A DNA stretch of 47,163 nt from Eubacteriales bacterium (GTDB lineage: Bacteria; Bacillota; Clostridia; UBA1381). Below the pieces are notes generated by a model. That model worked only from the letters and a program-made list of their open reading frames with translations, searched no databases and was not told where the DNA came from. Position numbers and translations under genes: made by a program. Positions 31,861-39,925 of this stretch are shown here, in pieces. The first letter of the stretch is position 1. Every line of letters starts with the position of its first letter. The stretch lies in contig JAHAZB010000080.1 of NCBI GenBank assembly GCA_018384175.1, forward strand, positions 1 through 47,163, read 5' to 3'.

Positions 31861-31899
31861 TTGATTATATCATAAAGGTTTAAAAGAAAGGAGAGTATT

Positions 31900-31923
31900 G
31901 ATATATTTAGGACTAAATATATC
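31900..31923. promoter_or_regulatory. 24-bp perfect inverted repeat upstream of hemW
   Basis: GATATATTTAG (31900-31910), GA, CTAAATATATC (31913-31923). It lies between a strong AAGGAG (31888-31893) and the hemW ATG at 31938, which has no close ribosome site of its own. It may be an operator, or an RNA hairpin that brings the distant ribosome site nearer. Confidence 0.5.
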
Positions 31924-31937
31924 ATACAAGAATTGCG

Positions 31938-33032
31938 ATGAACAAAGGATTGTATGTTCATATTCCGTTTTGCCTGCAAAAATGTAAATACTGTGATTTT
32001 GTTTCTTTTACAGGATGCGATTATGTTGAATATATTGATTCTTTATGTAGAGAGCTTGATGTTTGGAAAGGGGAGCAGGTTGATACTGTTTTTATAGGTG
32101 GGGGAACGCCTACTGTTTTACCAGCAAAACTTATTGATAAGATCTTTTCACATATAAATAAGACGTTCAAAATTATCTCTGGTGCTGAATGGACAGTAGA
32201 AGCAAATCCCAAAACGGTCGATAGCGAAAAGCTTAGCCTTATGCGTTCTTTGGGCGTAAACAGAATATCCCTTGGAGTACAAAGCTTTAACGATAGTGAG
32301 CTTAAGCGAATTGGAAGGGTTCATAATGCAAAAGATGCTGCAGAAACATTAAATCTTATTGCTAAGTACTTTGATAATTATAATATTGACATTATTTCTG
32401 CTTTGCCCGACCAAACATATGAAAGCTTTATAAAGACACTTAAAACTGCAATTAGGTTTAATCCAACACATATTTCCTGTTATTCTCTTATTTTGGAGGA
32501 AGGCACACCTCTTTATAATGAGCATATTGTATCACCTCTTAATTTACCTGACGAAGACACAGAAAGAAATATGTACAACAGAATGCTTGATATTCTTGAA
32601 CTCAACGGATATAATCAGTATGAGATATCGAATTTTGCAAAAGCAGGATTTGAGTGCAAACATAACATTAAATATTGGCAATGTAATGACTATATCGGCG
32701 CCGGTGTTGCGGCGCACTCACTAATTAATGCTACACGTAATGAGAACACAAAATCACTTTCTGAGTATATAAGCGGAAATTACAGCAAAGAGAAAATTGA
32801 TTTAACTTATTCTGATGAGATTTCTGAATATATAATAATGTCTTTCCGTTTAAGAAAGGGACTTAATGAAAAGGCATTTTTTGAGAGATTTGAAATAGAC
32901 TTTTATTCGGAATATAAAGCGATAATTGACCGTTTTATAGACATGGGTCTTATCGAAAAAACGTCAACCGGATACAAACTTACACTCGAGGGAATAAGTG
33001 TATCAAATTCAGTATTGTGCGAATTTGTTTAA
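31938..33032 (+). CDS. hemW: Radical SAM HemW (coproporphyrinogen oxidase-like, haem chaperone family)
   Basis: 364 aa. KGLYVHIPFCLQKCKYCDFV contains the CxxxCxxC cluster motif; GGGTPTVLP and the EANPKT block follow, then RISLGVQSFNDSELKRIGR and NIDIISALPDQT, all typical of HemW. The C-terminal HemN_C domain is present (ISEYIIMSFRLRKGLNEKAF). HemW proteins handle haem rather than oxidise coproporphyrinogen. It usually precedes hrcA in Firmicutes, as here. The ATG has only TACAAGAATTGCG before it; the nearest good ribosome site is 45 nt upstream. Confidence 0.94.
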   Translation: MNKGLYVHIPFCLQKCKYCDFVSFTGCDYVEYIDSLCRELDVWKGEQVDTVFIGGGTPTVLPAKLIDKIFSHINKTFKIISGAEWTVEANPKTVDSEKLSLMRSLGVNRISLGVQSFNDSELKRIGRVHNAKDAAETLNLIAKYFDNYNIDIISALPDQTYESFIKTLKTAIRFNPTHISCYSLILEEGTPLYNEHIVSPLNLPDEDTERNMYNRMLDILELNGYNQYEISNFAKAGFECKHNIKYWQCNDYIGAGVAAHSLINATRNENTKSLSEYISGNYSKEKIDLTYSDEISEYIIMSFRLRKGLNEKAFFERFEIDFYSEYKAIIDRFIDMGLIEKTSTGYKLTLEGISVSNSVLCEFV

Positions 33033-33069
33033 CATAATATGAATAATTTGTAAAAATACCAATATTTAC

Positions 33070-33098
33070 TTGACAAAGAGAGTAAATAGTGGTATTTT
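33070..33098 (+). promoter_or_regulatory. Promoter of the hrcA-grpE-dnaK operon
   Basis: TTGACA (33070-33075), 17-bp spacer, TATTTT (33093-33098). The predicted start (about 33105) lies at the left edge of the CIRCE element. Confidence 0.8.
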
Positions 33099-33105
33099 AT
33101 TATTG

Positions 33106-33132
33106 TTAGCACTCGTCCGATTTGAGTGCTAA
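33106..33132. promoter_or_regulatory. CIRCE operator (HrcA binding site)
   Basis: TTAGCACTC (33106-33114), 9-nt spacer, GAGTGCTAA (33124-33132): an exact CIRCE. HrcA bound here represses its own operon until heat or misfolded protein ties up the chaperones. Confidence 0.98.
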
Positions 33133-33158
33133 CAAACTCTGTGCATGGGGGTGTGGCA

Positions 33159-34211
33159 ATGGATTTATCTGAGAGAAAACAAAAAATACTTCAGGTTATC
33201 ATTGACGAATACATCGGAACTGCAGAGCCTGTCGGTTCACGTGCGATTTCAAAGAGAAACGAGCTTGGACTTTCAAGCGCAACAATCCGAAATGAAATGG
33301 CTGACCTTGAAGATATGGGCTACCTTGTAAAACCACATACATCTGCAGGAAGAATACCATCTGACGTTGGATACAGATTTTATGTGAACTCTCTTATGCA
33401 GAAATATCAGCTTGGTGTTGAAGCTATTGAGGTTTTAAGACGCGAGCTTGCTGAAAAGGTAAATCAACTTGATACTCTGATAAAGAAGGCAAGTATTATC
33501 ACGTCTTCTCTGACAGAGTACACGACTGTTGTTACATCGCCGATGCTAAGTCGTTCAGTTATCAAAAAGATTGATGTTCTTGCTATGGCTCAGGGGACAG
33601 CTATGATTATTGTCATAACCAAAGCCGGTTTTGTGAAGAACAGAATGATTTCTGTTGATATAACAGAAGCTGAAGCAACAAGAATCACAGAACTTTTGAA
33701 CCGTTTTTTCTCAGGTGTAATGACCGATGAAATTGACGAAAATTCTGTTATAATGATTGCTTCCGCAGCAGTTGAATCCGGAATAAATCCTAAAACTGTG
33801 CAAACAGTTCTATCAAAAGTTTATGAGTTTATCACAGCTCTTGACGAGTGTGATGTTTATATAAACAATGCACGGTCAATGCTTCAATATCCTGAATTTG
33901 CAGATGTTGATAAGGCTCGTGAAATGTTAGATTTTCTTGAAAACAGAGACAATCTGATAAAGATAATAGAGAATGGACATAATACAGATGGTGTCGGTAT
34001 AAAAATAGGTAAAGAAAATAACGCCAAAGAACTTGAAAACTCAAGTCTTATAACAGTTGATTACAGACTTGGTTCAAGATCATTGGGTAAAATAGGTGTC
34101 ATAGGGCCTAAGAGAATGAACTATGCTAAGGTTATTGCTAGTCTTGATCTTATTTCCGGACACATAGATAAAATATTGGAAGAGCTTTATAGCAACGAAG
34201 GTGAGGGTTAG
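33159..34211 (+). CDS. hrcA: Heat-inducible transcription repressor HrcA
   Basis: 350 aa. The N-terminal winged helix begins DLSERKQKILQVIIDEYIGT and AEPVGSRAISKR, with LSSATIRNEMADLEDMGYL as recognition region. The rest is the dimerisation domain (FFSGVMTDEI, LIKIIENG near the middle and end; IGVIGPKRMNYAKVIASLD at the C-terminus). The start is ATG at 33159 after GGGGGTG; an upstream GTG in frame lies within the CIRCE and is rejected. It is autorepressed and cotranscribed with grpE and dnaK. Confidence 0.97.
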   Translation: MDLSERKQKILQVIIDEYIGTAEPVGSRAISKRNELGLSSATIRNEMADLEDMGYLVKPHTSAGRIPSDVGYRFYVNSLMQKYQLGVEAIEVLRRELAEKVNQLDTLIKKASIITSSLTEYTTVVTSPMLSRSVIKKIDVLAMAQGTAMIIVITKAGFVKNRMISVDITEAEATRITELLNRFFSGVMTDEIDENSVIMIASAAVESGINPKTVQTVLSKVYEFITALDECDVYINNARSMLQYPEFADVDKAREMLDFLENRDNLIKIIENGHNTDGVGIKIGKENNAKELENSSLITVDYRLGSRSLGKIGVIGPKRMNYAKVIASLDLISGHIDKILEELYSNEGEG

Positions 34212-34212
34212 T

Positions 34213-34746
34213 ATGAGTAAAGAAAAGAAGAATCCTGAGGAAGAGACTGTTGAAGAATCTACTGAAGCTGTCGAGAATGCTGAAGAAGTAGAAGAAACTT
34301 CCGAATCTCAGGAAGAGGATAAATACAAAGAGCTTGAAGACAAATATATACGTCTTCTGGCAGAGTATGACAACTATCAAAAGCGAACAACAAGAGAAAA
34401 GGAAGCACGTTATGGCGATGCTGTAATTGATACAGCCGCAGCGTTTCTGCCTGTAATGGATGACCTTACAAGAGCTTTAGAACTTGAAGTTACAAATGAC
34501 GAAGCAGTTAAGGTTAAAGAAGGGATAGAGCTTGTTGCAAAGAAACTTAAGGATGTACTTAGCAAGCTTGATATCGAGGAGATAGCTGCTGTCGGTGAAG
34601 AATTTGACCCTAATATTCATAACGCAATTCAACATATAGAGGATGAAACCGTTACAGAAAATACTATTGTTGAGGAGTATATGAAGGGTTATATTTACAA
34701 AGGTACAAGAGTTGTACGTCATTCGATGGTTAAAGTAGCAAATTAG
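34213..34746 (+). CDS. grpE: Nucleotide exchange factor GrpE
   Basis: 177 aa. A long acidic N-terminus (about 45 residues, rich in Glu) leads to the coiled coil LLAEYDNYQKRTTREKEAR and the beta-domain signature segment FDPNIHNAIQHIED, ending KGTRVVRHSMVKVAN. It releases ADP from DnaK. GAGG at 34203-34206 supports ATG at 34213, 1 nt after the hrcA stop. Confidence 0.96.
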   Translation: MSKEKKNPEEETVEESTEAVENAEEVEETSESQEEDKYKELEDKYIRLLAEYDNYQKRTTREKEARYGDAVIDTAAAFLPVMDDLTRALELEVTNDEAVKVKEGIELVAKKLKDVLSKLDIEEIAAVGEEFDPNIHNAIQHIEDETVTENTIVEEYMKGYIYKGTRVVRHSMVKVAN

Positions 34747-34793
34747 TGCTATTGCACATTTAGTATAAATTTATTATAACGGAGGAATTTATT

Positions 34794-36641
34794 ATGGCAA
34801 AGATTATAGGAATAGACCTTGGAACAACAAATAGCTGTGTTGCAGTTATAGAGGGTGGAAACCCAACTGTTATTGCAAACTCTGAGGGTGGAAGAACAAC
34901 ACCATCTGTTGTTGCGTTCAAAAAAGATGGAGAAAGAATTGTTGGCCAAGTTGCAAAAAGACAAGCAGTTACAAATGCTGACAGAACAGTTATGTCAATC
35001 AAGAGAGAAATGGGTAGTTCATACACTGTTTCAATTGATGGTAAAGCTTACACACCACAGGAAATTTCAGCAATGATTTTAACAAAGCTTAAGCAGGATG
35101 CTGAAAGCTATCTTGGTGAAACTGTATCGCAGGCAGTAATCACTGTCCCTGCTTACTTCTCTGACTCGCAGAGACAGGCAACTAAGGATGCAGGTAAGAT
35201 TGCAGGTCTTGAAGTATTGAGAATTATCAACGAGCCGACCGCTGCTGCACTTGCATACGGTATGAATGACACAGACCAGAAGGTTATGGTATATGACCTC
35301 GGCGGTGGTACTTTTGACGTATCTATTCTTGAAATCGGCGATGGTGTATTTGAAGTTCTTTCAACAAACGGTGATACAAAGCTTGGCGGCGATGACTTTG
35401 ATGACAGAATTATCAAGTACCTTGTAGATGAGTTCAAGAAGGAAAGCGGTATTGACCTTTCAAATGATAAGACTGCTATGCAAAGACTTAAGGAAGCTGC
35501 TGAAAAATCAAAAATTGAGCTTTCAGGTATGGTTACATCAAATATCAACCTTCCGTTTATCACTGTTGACCAGGATGGTCCTAAGCATATGGACATTACA
35601 CTTACAAAGGCTAAGTTTGATGAGCTTACATCAGACCTTGTACAAAAAACTATCGTATGCATAAGAAATGCTATGAATGACGCAGGCCTTTCTAAGGGTG
35701 ATATTGATAAGGTGCTTCTTGTTGGTGGTTCATCAAGAATCCCTGCTGTTCAGGAAGCTGTAAAGGCTGAAATGGGTCAGGAGCCACATAAGGGTATAAA
35801 TCCAGATGAATGTGTTGCAATTGGTGCGGCAGTTCAGGCTGGTGTACTCGGTGGAGATGTTAAAGACCTTCTTCTCCTTGACGTAACTCCACTTTCACTT
35901 GGTATTGAAACAATGGGCGGCGTATTTACAAGACTTATTGACAGAAACACAACTATTCCTACAAAGAAGTCTCAGATTTTCTCTACTGCTGCTGATGGAC
36001 AGACAAGTGTTGAAGTTCATGTACTTCAGGGCGAGAGAGATATGGCTCAATATAATAAAACTCTCGGACGTTTCAGTCTCACCGGCATTGCTCCAGCACC
36101 AAGAGGTGTACCTCAGATTGAAGTAACATTCGATATTGATGCTAACGGTATCGTTAAGGTTTCAGCAAAGGATATGGGTACAGGTAACGAGCAGAAGATT
36201 ACTATTACTTCTTCTACAAATCTCTCTGATGAAGATATCGACAGAGCTGTAAAAGAAGCTGAAAAGTATGCAGAAGAGGATAAGAAACGCAAGGAAGAGG
36301 TAGAAACAAGAAATAATGCTGAAAGTATTGTTTACCAGTGTGAAAAGACACTTGGTGAACTTGGAGATAAGCTTGATGCTAACGACAAGGCTGATATTGA
36401 GGCTGAAATTGCAAAAGTAAAAGAAGCTCTTACCGGTACCGACAGCGAGACAATAAAGAACGCAACAGAAGCTCTGCAGCAGAAGTTCTATAAGGTTTCT
36501 GAAAAGCTCTATCAGCAGGCAAATCCGCAGGGAGCACAGGGTTTTGACCCTAATAACTTCCAGGGCGGTGCTGATAATAACGCAGCAGGTGCTGATAATG
36601 TATATGAAGCAGATTACCGTGAGGTTGACGAAGATAAGTAA
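34794..36641 (+). CDS. dnaK: Chaperone DnaK (Hsp70)
   Basis: 615 aa, normal length. [38 protein letters not shown] and [18 protein letters not shown] are the three Hsp70 signatures. The substrate domain starts after [18 protein letters not shown], and a Gly/Asn/Ala-rich tail ends in YREVDEDK. It works with DnaJ and GrpE in protein folding. Ribosome site CGGAGGAA. A GC-rich hairpin follows the stop. Confidence 0.98.
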   Translation: MAKIIGIDLGTTNSCVAVIEGGNPTVIANSEGGRTTPSVVAFKKDGERIVGQVAKRQAVTNADRTVMSIKREMGSSYTVSIDGKAYTPQEISAMILTKLKQDAESYLGETVSQAVITVPAYFSDSQRQATKDAGKIAGLEVLRIINEPTAAALAYGMNDTDQKVMVYDLGGGTFDVSILEIGDGVFEVLSTNGDTKLGGDDFDDRIIKYLVDEFKKESGIDLSNDKTAMQRLKEAAEKSKIELSGMVTSNINLPFITVDQDGPKHMDITLTKAKFDELTSDLVQKTIVCIRNAMNDAGLSKGDIDKVLLVGGSSRIPAVQEAVKAEMGQEPHKGINPDECVAIGAAVQAGVLGGDVKDLLLLDVTPLSLGIETMGGVFTRLIDRNTTIPTKKSQIFSTAADGQTSVEVHVLQGERDMAQYNKTLGRFSLTGIAPAPRGVPQIEVTFDIDANGIVKVSAKDMGTGNEQKITITSSTNLSDEDIDRAVKEAEKYAEEDKKRKEEVETRNNAESIVYQCEKTLGELGDKLDANDKADIEAEIAKVKEALTGTDSETIKNATEALQQKFYKVSEKLYQQANPQGAQGFDPNNFQGGADNNAAGADNVYEADYREVDEDK

Positions 36642-36648
36642 TTGAGTT

Positions 36649-36671
36649 GGGGTTGCTGTAACGGCAACCCC
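36649..36671 (+). terminator. GC-rich hairpin after dnaK
   Basis: GGGGTTGC (36649-36656) and GCAACCCC (36664-36671), 8 bp and a 7-nt loop. No T-run follows (CTTAAATTTC), so it may weaken readthrough or protect the dnaK mRNA end rather than terminate fully. A new promoter follows for dnaJ. Confidence 0.55.
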
Positions 36672-36700
36672 TTAAATTTCAAGAAATTACATATATACTA

Positions 36701-36729
36701 TTTACAAAGCTGACGCAATTTGGTATAAT
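36701..36729 (+). promoter_or_regulatory. Separate promoter of dnaJ
   Basis: TTTACA (36701-36706), 17-bp spacer, TATAAT (36724-36729), with TG before the -10. No CIRCE is present here. Confidence 0.82.
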
Positions 36730-36752
36730 TATTGTGTTTGAGGTGAATTTTT

Positions 36753-37895
36753 GTGGCAGATAAAAGAGATTATTACGAAGTGCTTGGTGTCAATAAAGGC
36801 GCAAGCGATGATGAAATAAAAAAAGCATACAGAAAAGAAGCGAAGAAATACCATCCGGACCTTCATCCCGGAGATAAAACTGCAGAAGCTAAGTTTAAGG
36901 AAGTTAATGAAGCTTATGAAGTTTTATCCGATTCGGACAAAAAGGCTCGTTATGATCAGTTTGGTCATGCAGGTGTTGACCATAACTTCGGCACAGGTGG
37001 CACAGGTGGTGCAGGTGGCGGATTTGGTGGCTTCGATTTTAGCGATATTTTTGATATGTTCGGTGGCGGATTTGGTGGCTTCGGTGGCAGTGGCAGAAGA
37101 AACGGTCCTGTTCGCGGTAGAGATATCAGCCGTGATATTACTATTACCTTCGAAGAAGCTGCTTTTGGATGTAAAAAGAAAATTAATATAACAAAAGACG
37201 AGCATTGCGAAGCGTGCGGCGGTACAGGTGCAAAAGCCGGAACACAGCCGGAAACTTGTTCGAGATGTGGTGGTAGAGGTCAGGTTCAGACACAGACTCG
37301 CACACCGCTCGGATATATGACGAATGTTACAACTTGTCCCGAATGTAGAGGTACGGGCAAAATTATAAAAGAACCTTGTCGTGAATGTCGAGGTACGGGT
37401 AAAGTTAAAACTCCACGAACTATAGAGCTTGATATTCCTGCAGGCATTAACCACGGACAAACTATGCAGCTTTCGGGAAGAGGCGAACCTGGTGAAAGAG
37501 GCGGCCCCAACGGAGACTTACTTATTACTATCCGTATCAAACCGCACGAAATATTTACAAGAGAAGATTATGACGTGTATATAAATTTCCCTGTTACTTT
37601 TGTGGAAGCAACACTTGGTGCGACTGTAAAAGTGCCTACACTTGATGGAATTGTTGAGTATGACATACCTGAGGGCACACAGCACGGAACAAAATTCAGA
37701 CTAAGAGAAAAAGGAATTCCGTATATAAGAGGAAGAGGCAGGGGGGACCAGTACGTCATTATCGAGGTAGAGATACCTAAAAACCTTTCTGCTAATCAAA
37801 AGAATATTTTGAAGCAATTTGATGATGAGACAGAATTAAAAAACTACAAAAAACAAAAGAATTTCTTTGATAAAGTGAAGGATTTATTCAAATAG
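36753..37895 (+). CDS. dnaJ: Chaperone DnaJ (Hsp40)
   Basis: 380 aa. J domain with the HPD motif ([11 protein letters not shown]), a Gly/Phe-rich linker ([18 protein letters not shown]), four CxxCxGxG zinc motifs ([32 protein letters not shown]) and the C-terminal peptide-binding domain. It stimulates DnaK. The start is GTG at 36753 with GAGGTG upstream. It has a promoter of its own and is followed 22 nt later by the HisD-family gene. Confidence 0.97.
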   Translation: MADKRDYYEVLGVNKGASDDEIKKAYRKEAKKYHPDLHPGDKTAEAKFKEVNEAYEVLSDSDKKARYDQFGHAGVDHNFGTGGTGGAGGGFGGFDFSDIFDMFGGGFGGFGGSGRRNGPVRGRDISRDITITFEEAAFGCKKKINITKDEHCEACGGTGAKAGTQPETCSRCGGRGQVQTQTRTPLGYMTNVTTCPECRGTGKIIKEPCRECRGTGKVKTPRTIELDIPAGINHGQTMQLSGRGEPGERGGPNGDLLITIRIKPHEIFTREDYDVYINFPVTFVEATLGATVKVPTLDGIVEYDIPEGTQHGTKFRLREKGIPYIRGRGRGDQYVIIEVEIPKNLSANQKNILKQFDDETELKNYKKQKNFFDKVKDLFK

Positions 37896-37917
37896 AGAAT
37901 CCATTGGAGGGTATATT

Positions 37918-39216
37918 ATGCAACCTAATATTTATAAGTTATCTGAAATGACCGAAAAAGAACGTGATTATATTTTAAGACGTGCCGAGCTTGACATCAC
38001 AGAGCAGATGAGAGTGGCAACAGAGGTTTCAAACGACATCAGAGCTCGTGGTGATGCGGCGGTTTTAGAGTATACAGAAAAATTTGATAAGGTTAAGCTT
38101 ACAGCATCACAAATGAAGGTAACACCCGAAGAAATTGAAATCGGTTACAACAGACTTGATAGCAAAACAAGAGAAGCAATCGAATACGCATATAAAAATA
38201 TCTATGATTTCCATGAAAAGCAGATGCCGGAAGAAATGTGGTTTACTATGGTTGATGATGGATTGATGGTTGGTGAAAAGACTACTCCGATTGTAGATGT
38301 ATGTCTTTACGTGCCGCACGGAAAAGGTAGCTTTCCATCAGTGCTTTGTATGCTTGGTATACCTGCAGTTGTTGCTAAAGTTCCTAAAATTGTAGTTGTA
38401 ACACCTCCAAACGAAAAGGGTGAGGTGGACGATGCAATACTTGCAGCTGCAAAGATTATCGGTATTACTGAGATTTACAAAGTAGGTGGTATTCAGGCAG
38501 TTGCTGCCGTTGCTTATGGAACAGAAACAATTCCAAAGTGCCATAAGATTATTGGTCCGGGAAACAGCTATGCTACTGCAGCAAAAAGAGTGCTTGCAAG
38601 TTACATTGATGCAGGACTTCCTGCAGGTCCAAGTGAAGTGATTATCCTTTGTGATGAGCACGCTGACCCAGAAAAAGTTGCTCTTGACTGGATGATTGAA
38701 GCTGAGCACGGCCCTGATAGTGCTGCACTTCTTGTAACACATTCAAAAGAACTTGTTGACAAGGTTATTCCGATTGTAAACAGACAACTCGAAAAGATTT
38801 CAGATAAGAGAAAAGAGTTTGTATCTACTAACTTTACAACATACGGCGGAGTGATACTTACAGACTCTCTGGATGACTCCATTGATTTTGTTAACGAATA
38901 TGCGCCGGAACATATGGAAGTAATGACAGAAAAACCTTTTGAAACATTACCTAAAATTAAGAATGCAGGTGAAATATTACTTGGCGACTATACGCCGGTA
39001 ACACTTTGCAATTTTGTTCTTGGACCTAATGCAATATTACCGACAGGCGGTTTCGCAAAGACATATTCAAGTGTGTCTGTCAATGATTTCCTGAAACGTT
39101 CATCTGTTGGTTATGCATCTAAGGACGGATTTGAAAAAGTCAGAGGCTATGCTGCACGATTTGCAGATGTAGAAGGCTTTGATACTCATGGCTTGGCTGT
39201 TAAAGAAAGAAAATGA
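37918..39216 (+). CDS. hisD: Histidinol dehydrogenase family protein (divergent active site)
   Basis: 432 aa, full HisD length and fold: VGGIQAVAAVAYGTETIP, KIIGPGNSYATAAKRV, AGPSEVIIL, AEHGPDSAALLVT and YAPEHMEV. Against E. coli HisD from memory, Glu331-His332 match catalytic Glu326-His327, and His264, Glu419 and His424 are kept. But Glu261 stands for zinc ligand Gln259, Asn365 for Asp360 and Ala372 for substrate-contact His367, and PGG reads PHG (133-135). It is probably an NAD-dependent alcohol dehydrogenase, perhaps not for histidinol. No other core his genes (G, A, F, H, C) are in the window. Ribosome site TGGAGGG. A true but divergent HisD remains possible. Confidence 0.82.
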   Translation: MQPNIYKLSEMTEKERDYILRRAELDITEQMRVATEVSNDIRARGDAAVLEYTEKFDKVKLTASQMKVTPEEIEIGYNRLDSKTREAIEYAYKNIYDFHEKQMPEEMWFTMVDDGLMVGEKTTPIVDVCLYVPHGKGSFPSVLCMLGIPAVVAKVPKIVVVTPPNEKGEVDDAILAAAKIIGITEIYKVGGIQAVAAVAYGTETIPKCHKIIGPGNSYATAAKRVLASYIDAGLPAGPSEVIILCDEHADPEKVALDWMIEAEHGPDSAALLVTHSKELVDKVIPIVNRQLEKISDKRKEFVSTNFTTYGGVILTDSLDDSIDFVNEYAPEHMEVMTEKPFETLPKIKNAGEILLGDYTPVTLCNFVLGPNAILPTGGFAKTYSSVSVNDFLKRSSVGYASKDGFEKVRGYAARFADVEGFDTHGLAVKERK

Positions 39217-39239
39217 ACAGAAGACAGAGAGGATTTCCC

Positions 39240-39863
39240 ATGGAACGAATAGAAGTAAAAAGAACTACCACAGAATCAAAAATGTCAGTTGTACTTGACT
39301 TTGCTCCGCTTTCCGATGATTACAGAGAAAAAATCAATACACCGCTTACATTTTTGAACCATATGATAGAGCATATTGCATGGCGTAGCGGTATCAACAT
39401 TGCAGTTGATACACAGCTCGATAAATTCACACTTTCACATGTAATCTGCGAGGATTTAGGCATTGCCTTAGGTAAAGCAATCGCAGAATATGTCAAGAGA
39501 ATGTCTGACAAAGGTGTTGTCGGTTACGGCGATGCTTATGGAATTATTGACGAAGCACGTGCACACGCACTAATCAGCTTTGAAAGTAGAACATATTTTG
39601 ACATAGATTATAACGGCATTGAAATGTGCGATGAAGTGGAAGGAATGTACAAGGAAGACCTTGAAACATTCTTACTTGGCGTTGCTCAAGGTGCTAATTG
39701 TACATTGCAGATTGTGCTCGAAAAGGGAGAAAATGGTCATCATATTTGGGAAGCAATCTATCGTAGCATAGGCACTATGTTATCTAAAGCACTTTCTTGC
39801 GACGAAAGTCGAGTTGGAAAAACTGCCGGTGTTGCCGGTACTATTAACTGGGAAATTGTATAA
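39240..39863 (+). CDS. hisB: Imidazoleglycerol-phosphate dehydratase family protein (divergent)
   Basis: 207 aa, IGPD-sized. Family pattern: EVKRTTTESKMSVVLDF, FLNHMIEHIAWRSG (usual FFDHML...HG), SHVICEDLGIALGKAI (usual DHHTVED), GYGDAYGIIDEAR, and GENGHHIWEAIYRSI. The second His of the paired manganese ligands is Val68, the Asp before the first is Ser66, and FDHM is LNHM. The later HH..E set (167, 168, 171) is kept. Activity on the usual substrate is therefore doubtful. An ATG at 39213 overlaps the HisD-family stop, but AGAGAGGA before 39240 favours that ATG. A terminator follows. Confidence 0.8.
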   Translation: MERIEVKRTTTESKMSVVLDFAPLSDDYREKINTPLTFLNHMIEHIAWRSGINIAVDTQLDKFTLSHVICEDLGIALGKAIAEYVKRMSDKGVVGYGDAYGIIDEARAHALISFESRTYFDIDYNGIEMCDEVEGMYKEDLETFLLGVAQGANCTLQIVLEKGENGHHIWEAIYRSIGTMLSKALSCDESRVGKTAGVAGTINWEIV

Positions 39864-39868
39864 ATATC

Positions 39869-39910
39869 AAGCCGACTTTGCAACAACTATTTATTTGCAG
39901 GTCGGTTTTG
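39869..39910 (+). terminator. Terminator after the HisB-family gene
   Basis: The arm AAGCCGACTTTGCAA (39869-39883) pairs with TTTGCAGGTCGGTTTT (39893-39908), with one bulge and two G-T pairs, ending in a T-run just before the ribosome site of the HAD gene. Readthrough must supply that gene, since no promoter fits in the 16 nt left. Confidence 0.65.
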
Positions 39911-39925
39911 TATAAGGAGAAATCT

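Larger units (their letters stand above)
30397..31882 (-). mobile_element. IS110-family insertion sequence (approximate limits)
   Basis: The element holds one transposase on the minus strand with about 110 nt non-coding after it and about 200 nt before it. IS110 elements have no terminal inverted repeats, so the limits are inferred. Reading on the transposase strand, the right end has TTGACA (30407-30402) and the left end has TGATATAAT. If the ends join in a circle at TA dinucleotides near 30395-30396 and 31881-31882, spacing would be 18 bp, forming the expected junction promoter. Other cut points within about 10 bp are possible. It separates fmt from hemW. Confidence 0.65.

Noticed and set aside
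33126-33158. Upstream GTG start for hrcA
   Set aside because: It lies inside the CIRCE right arm; the conserved HrcA N-terminus begins at the ATG at 33159 with a ribosome site before it.
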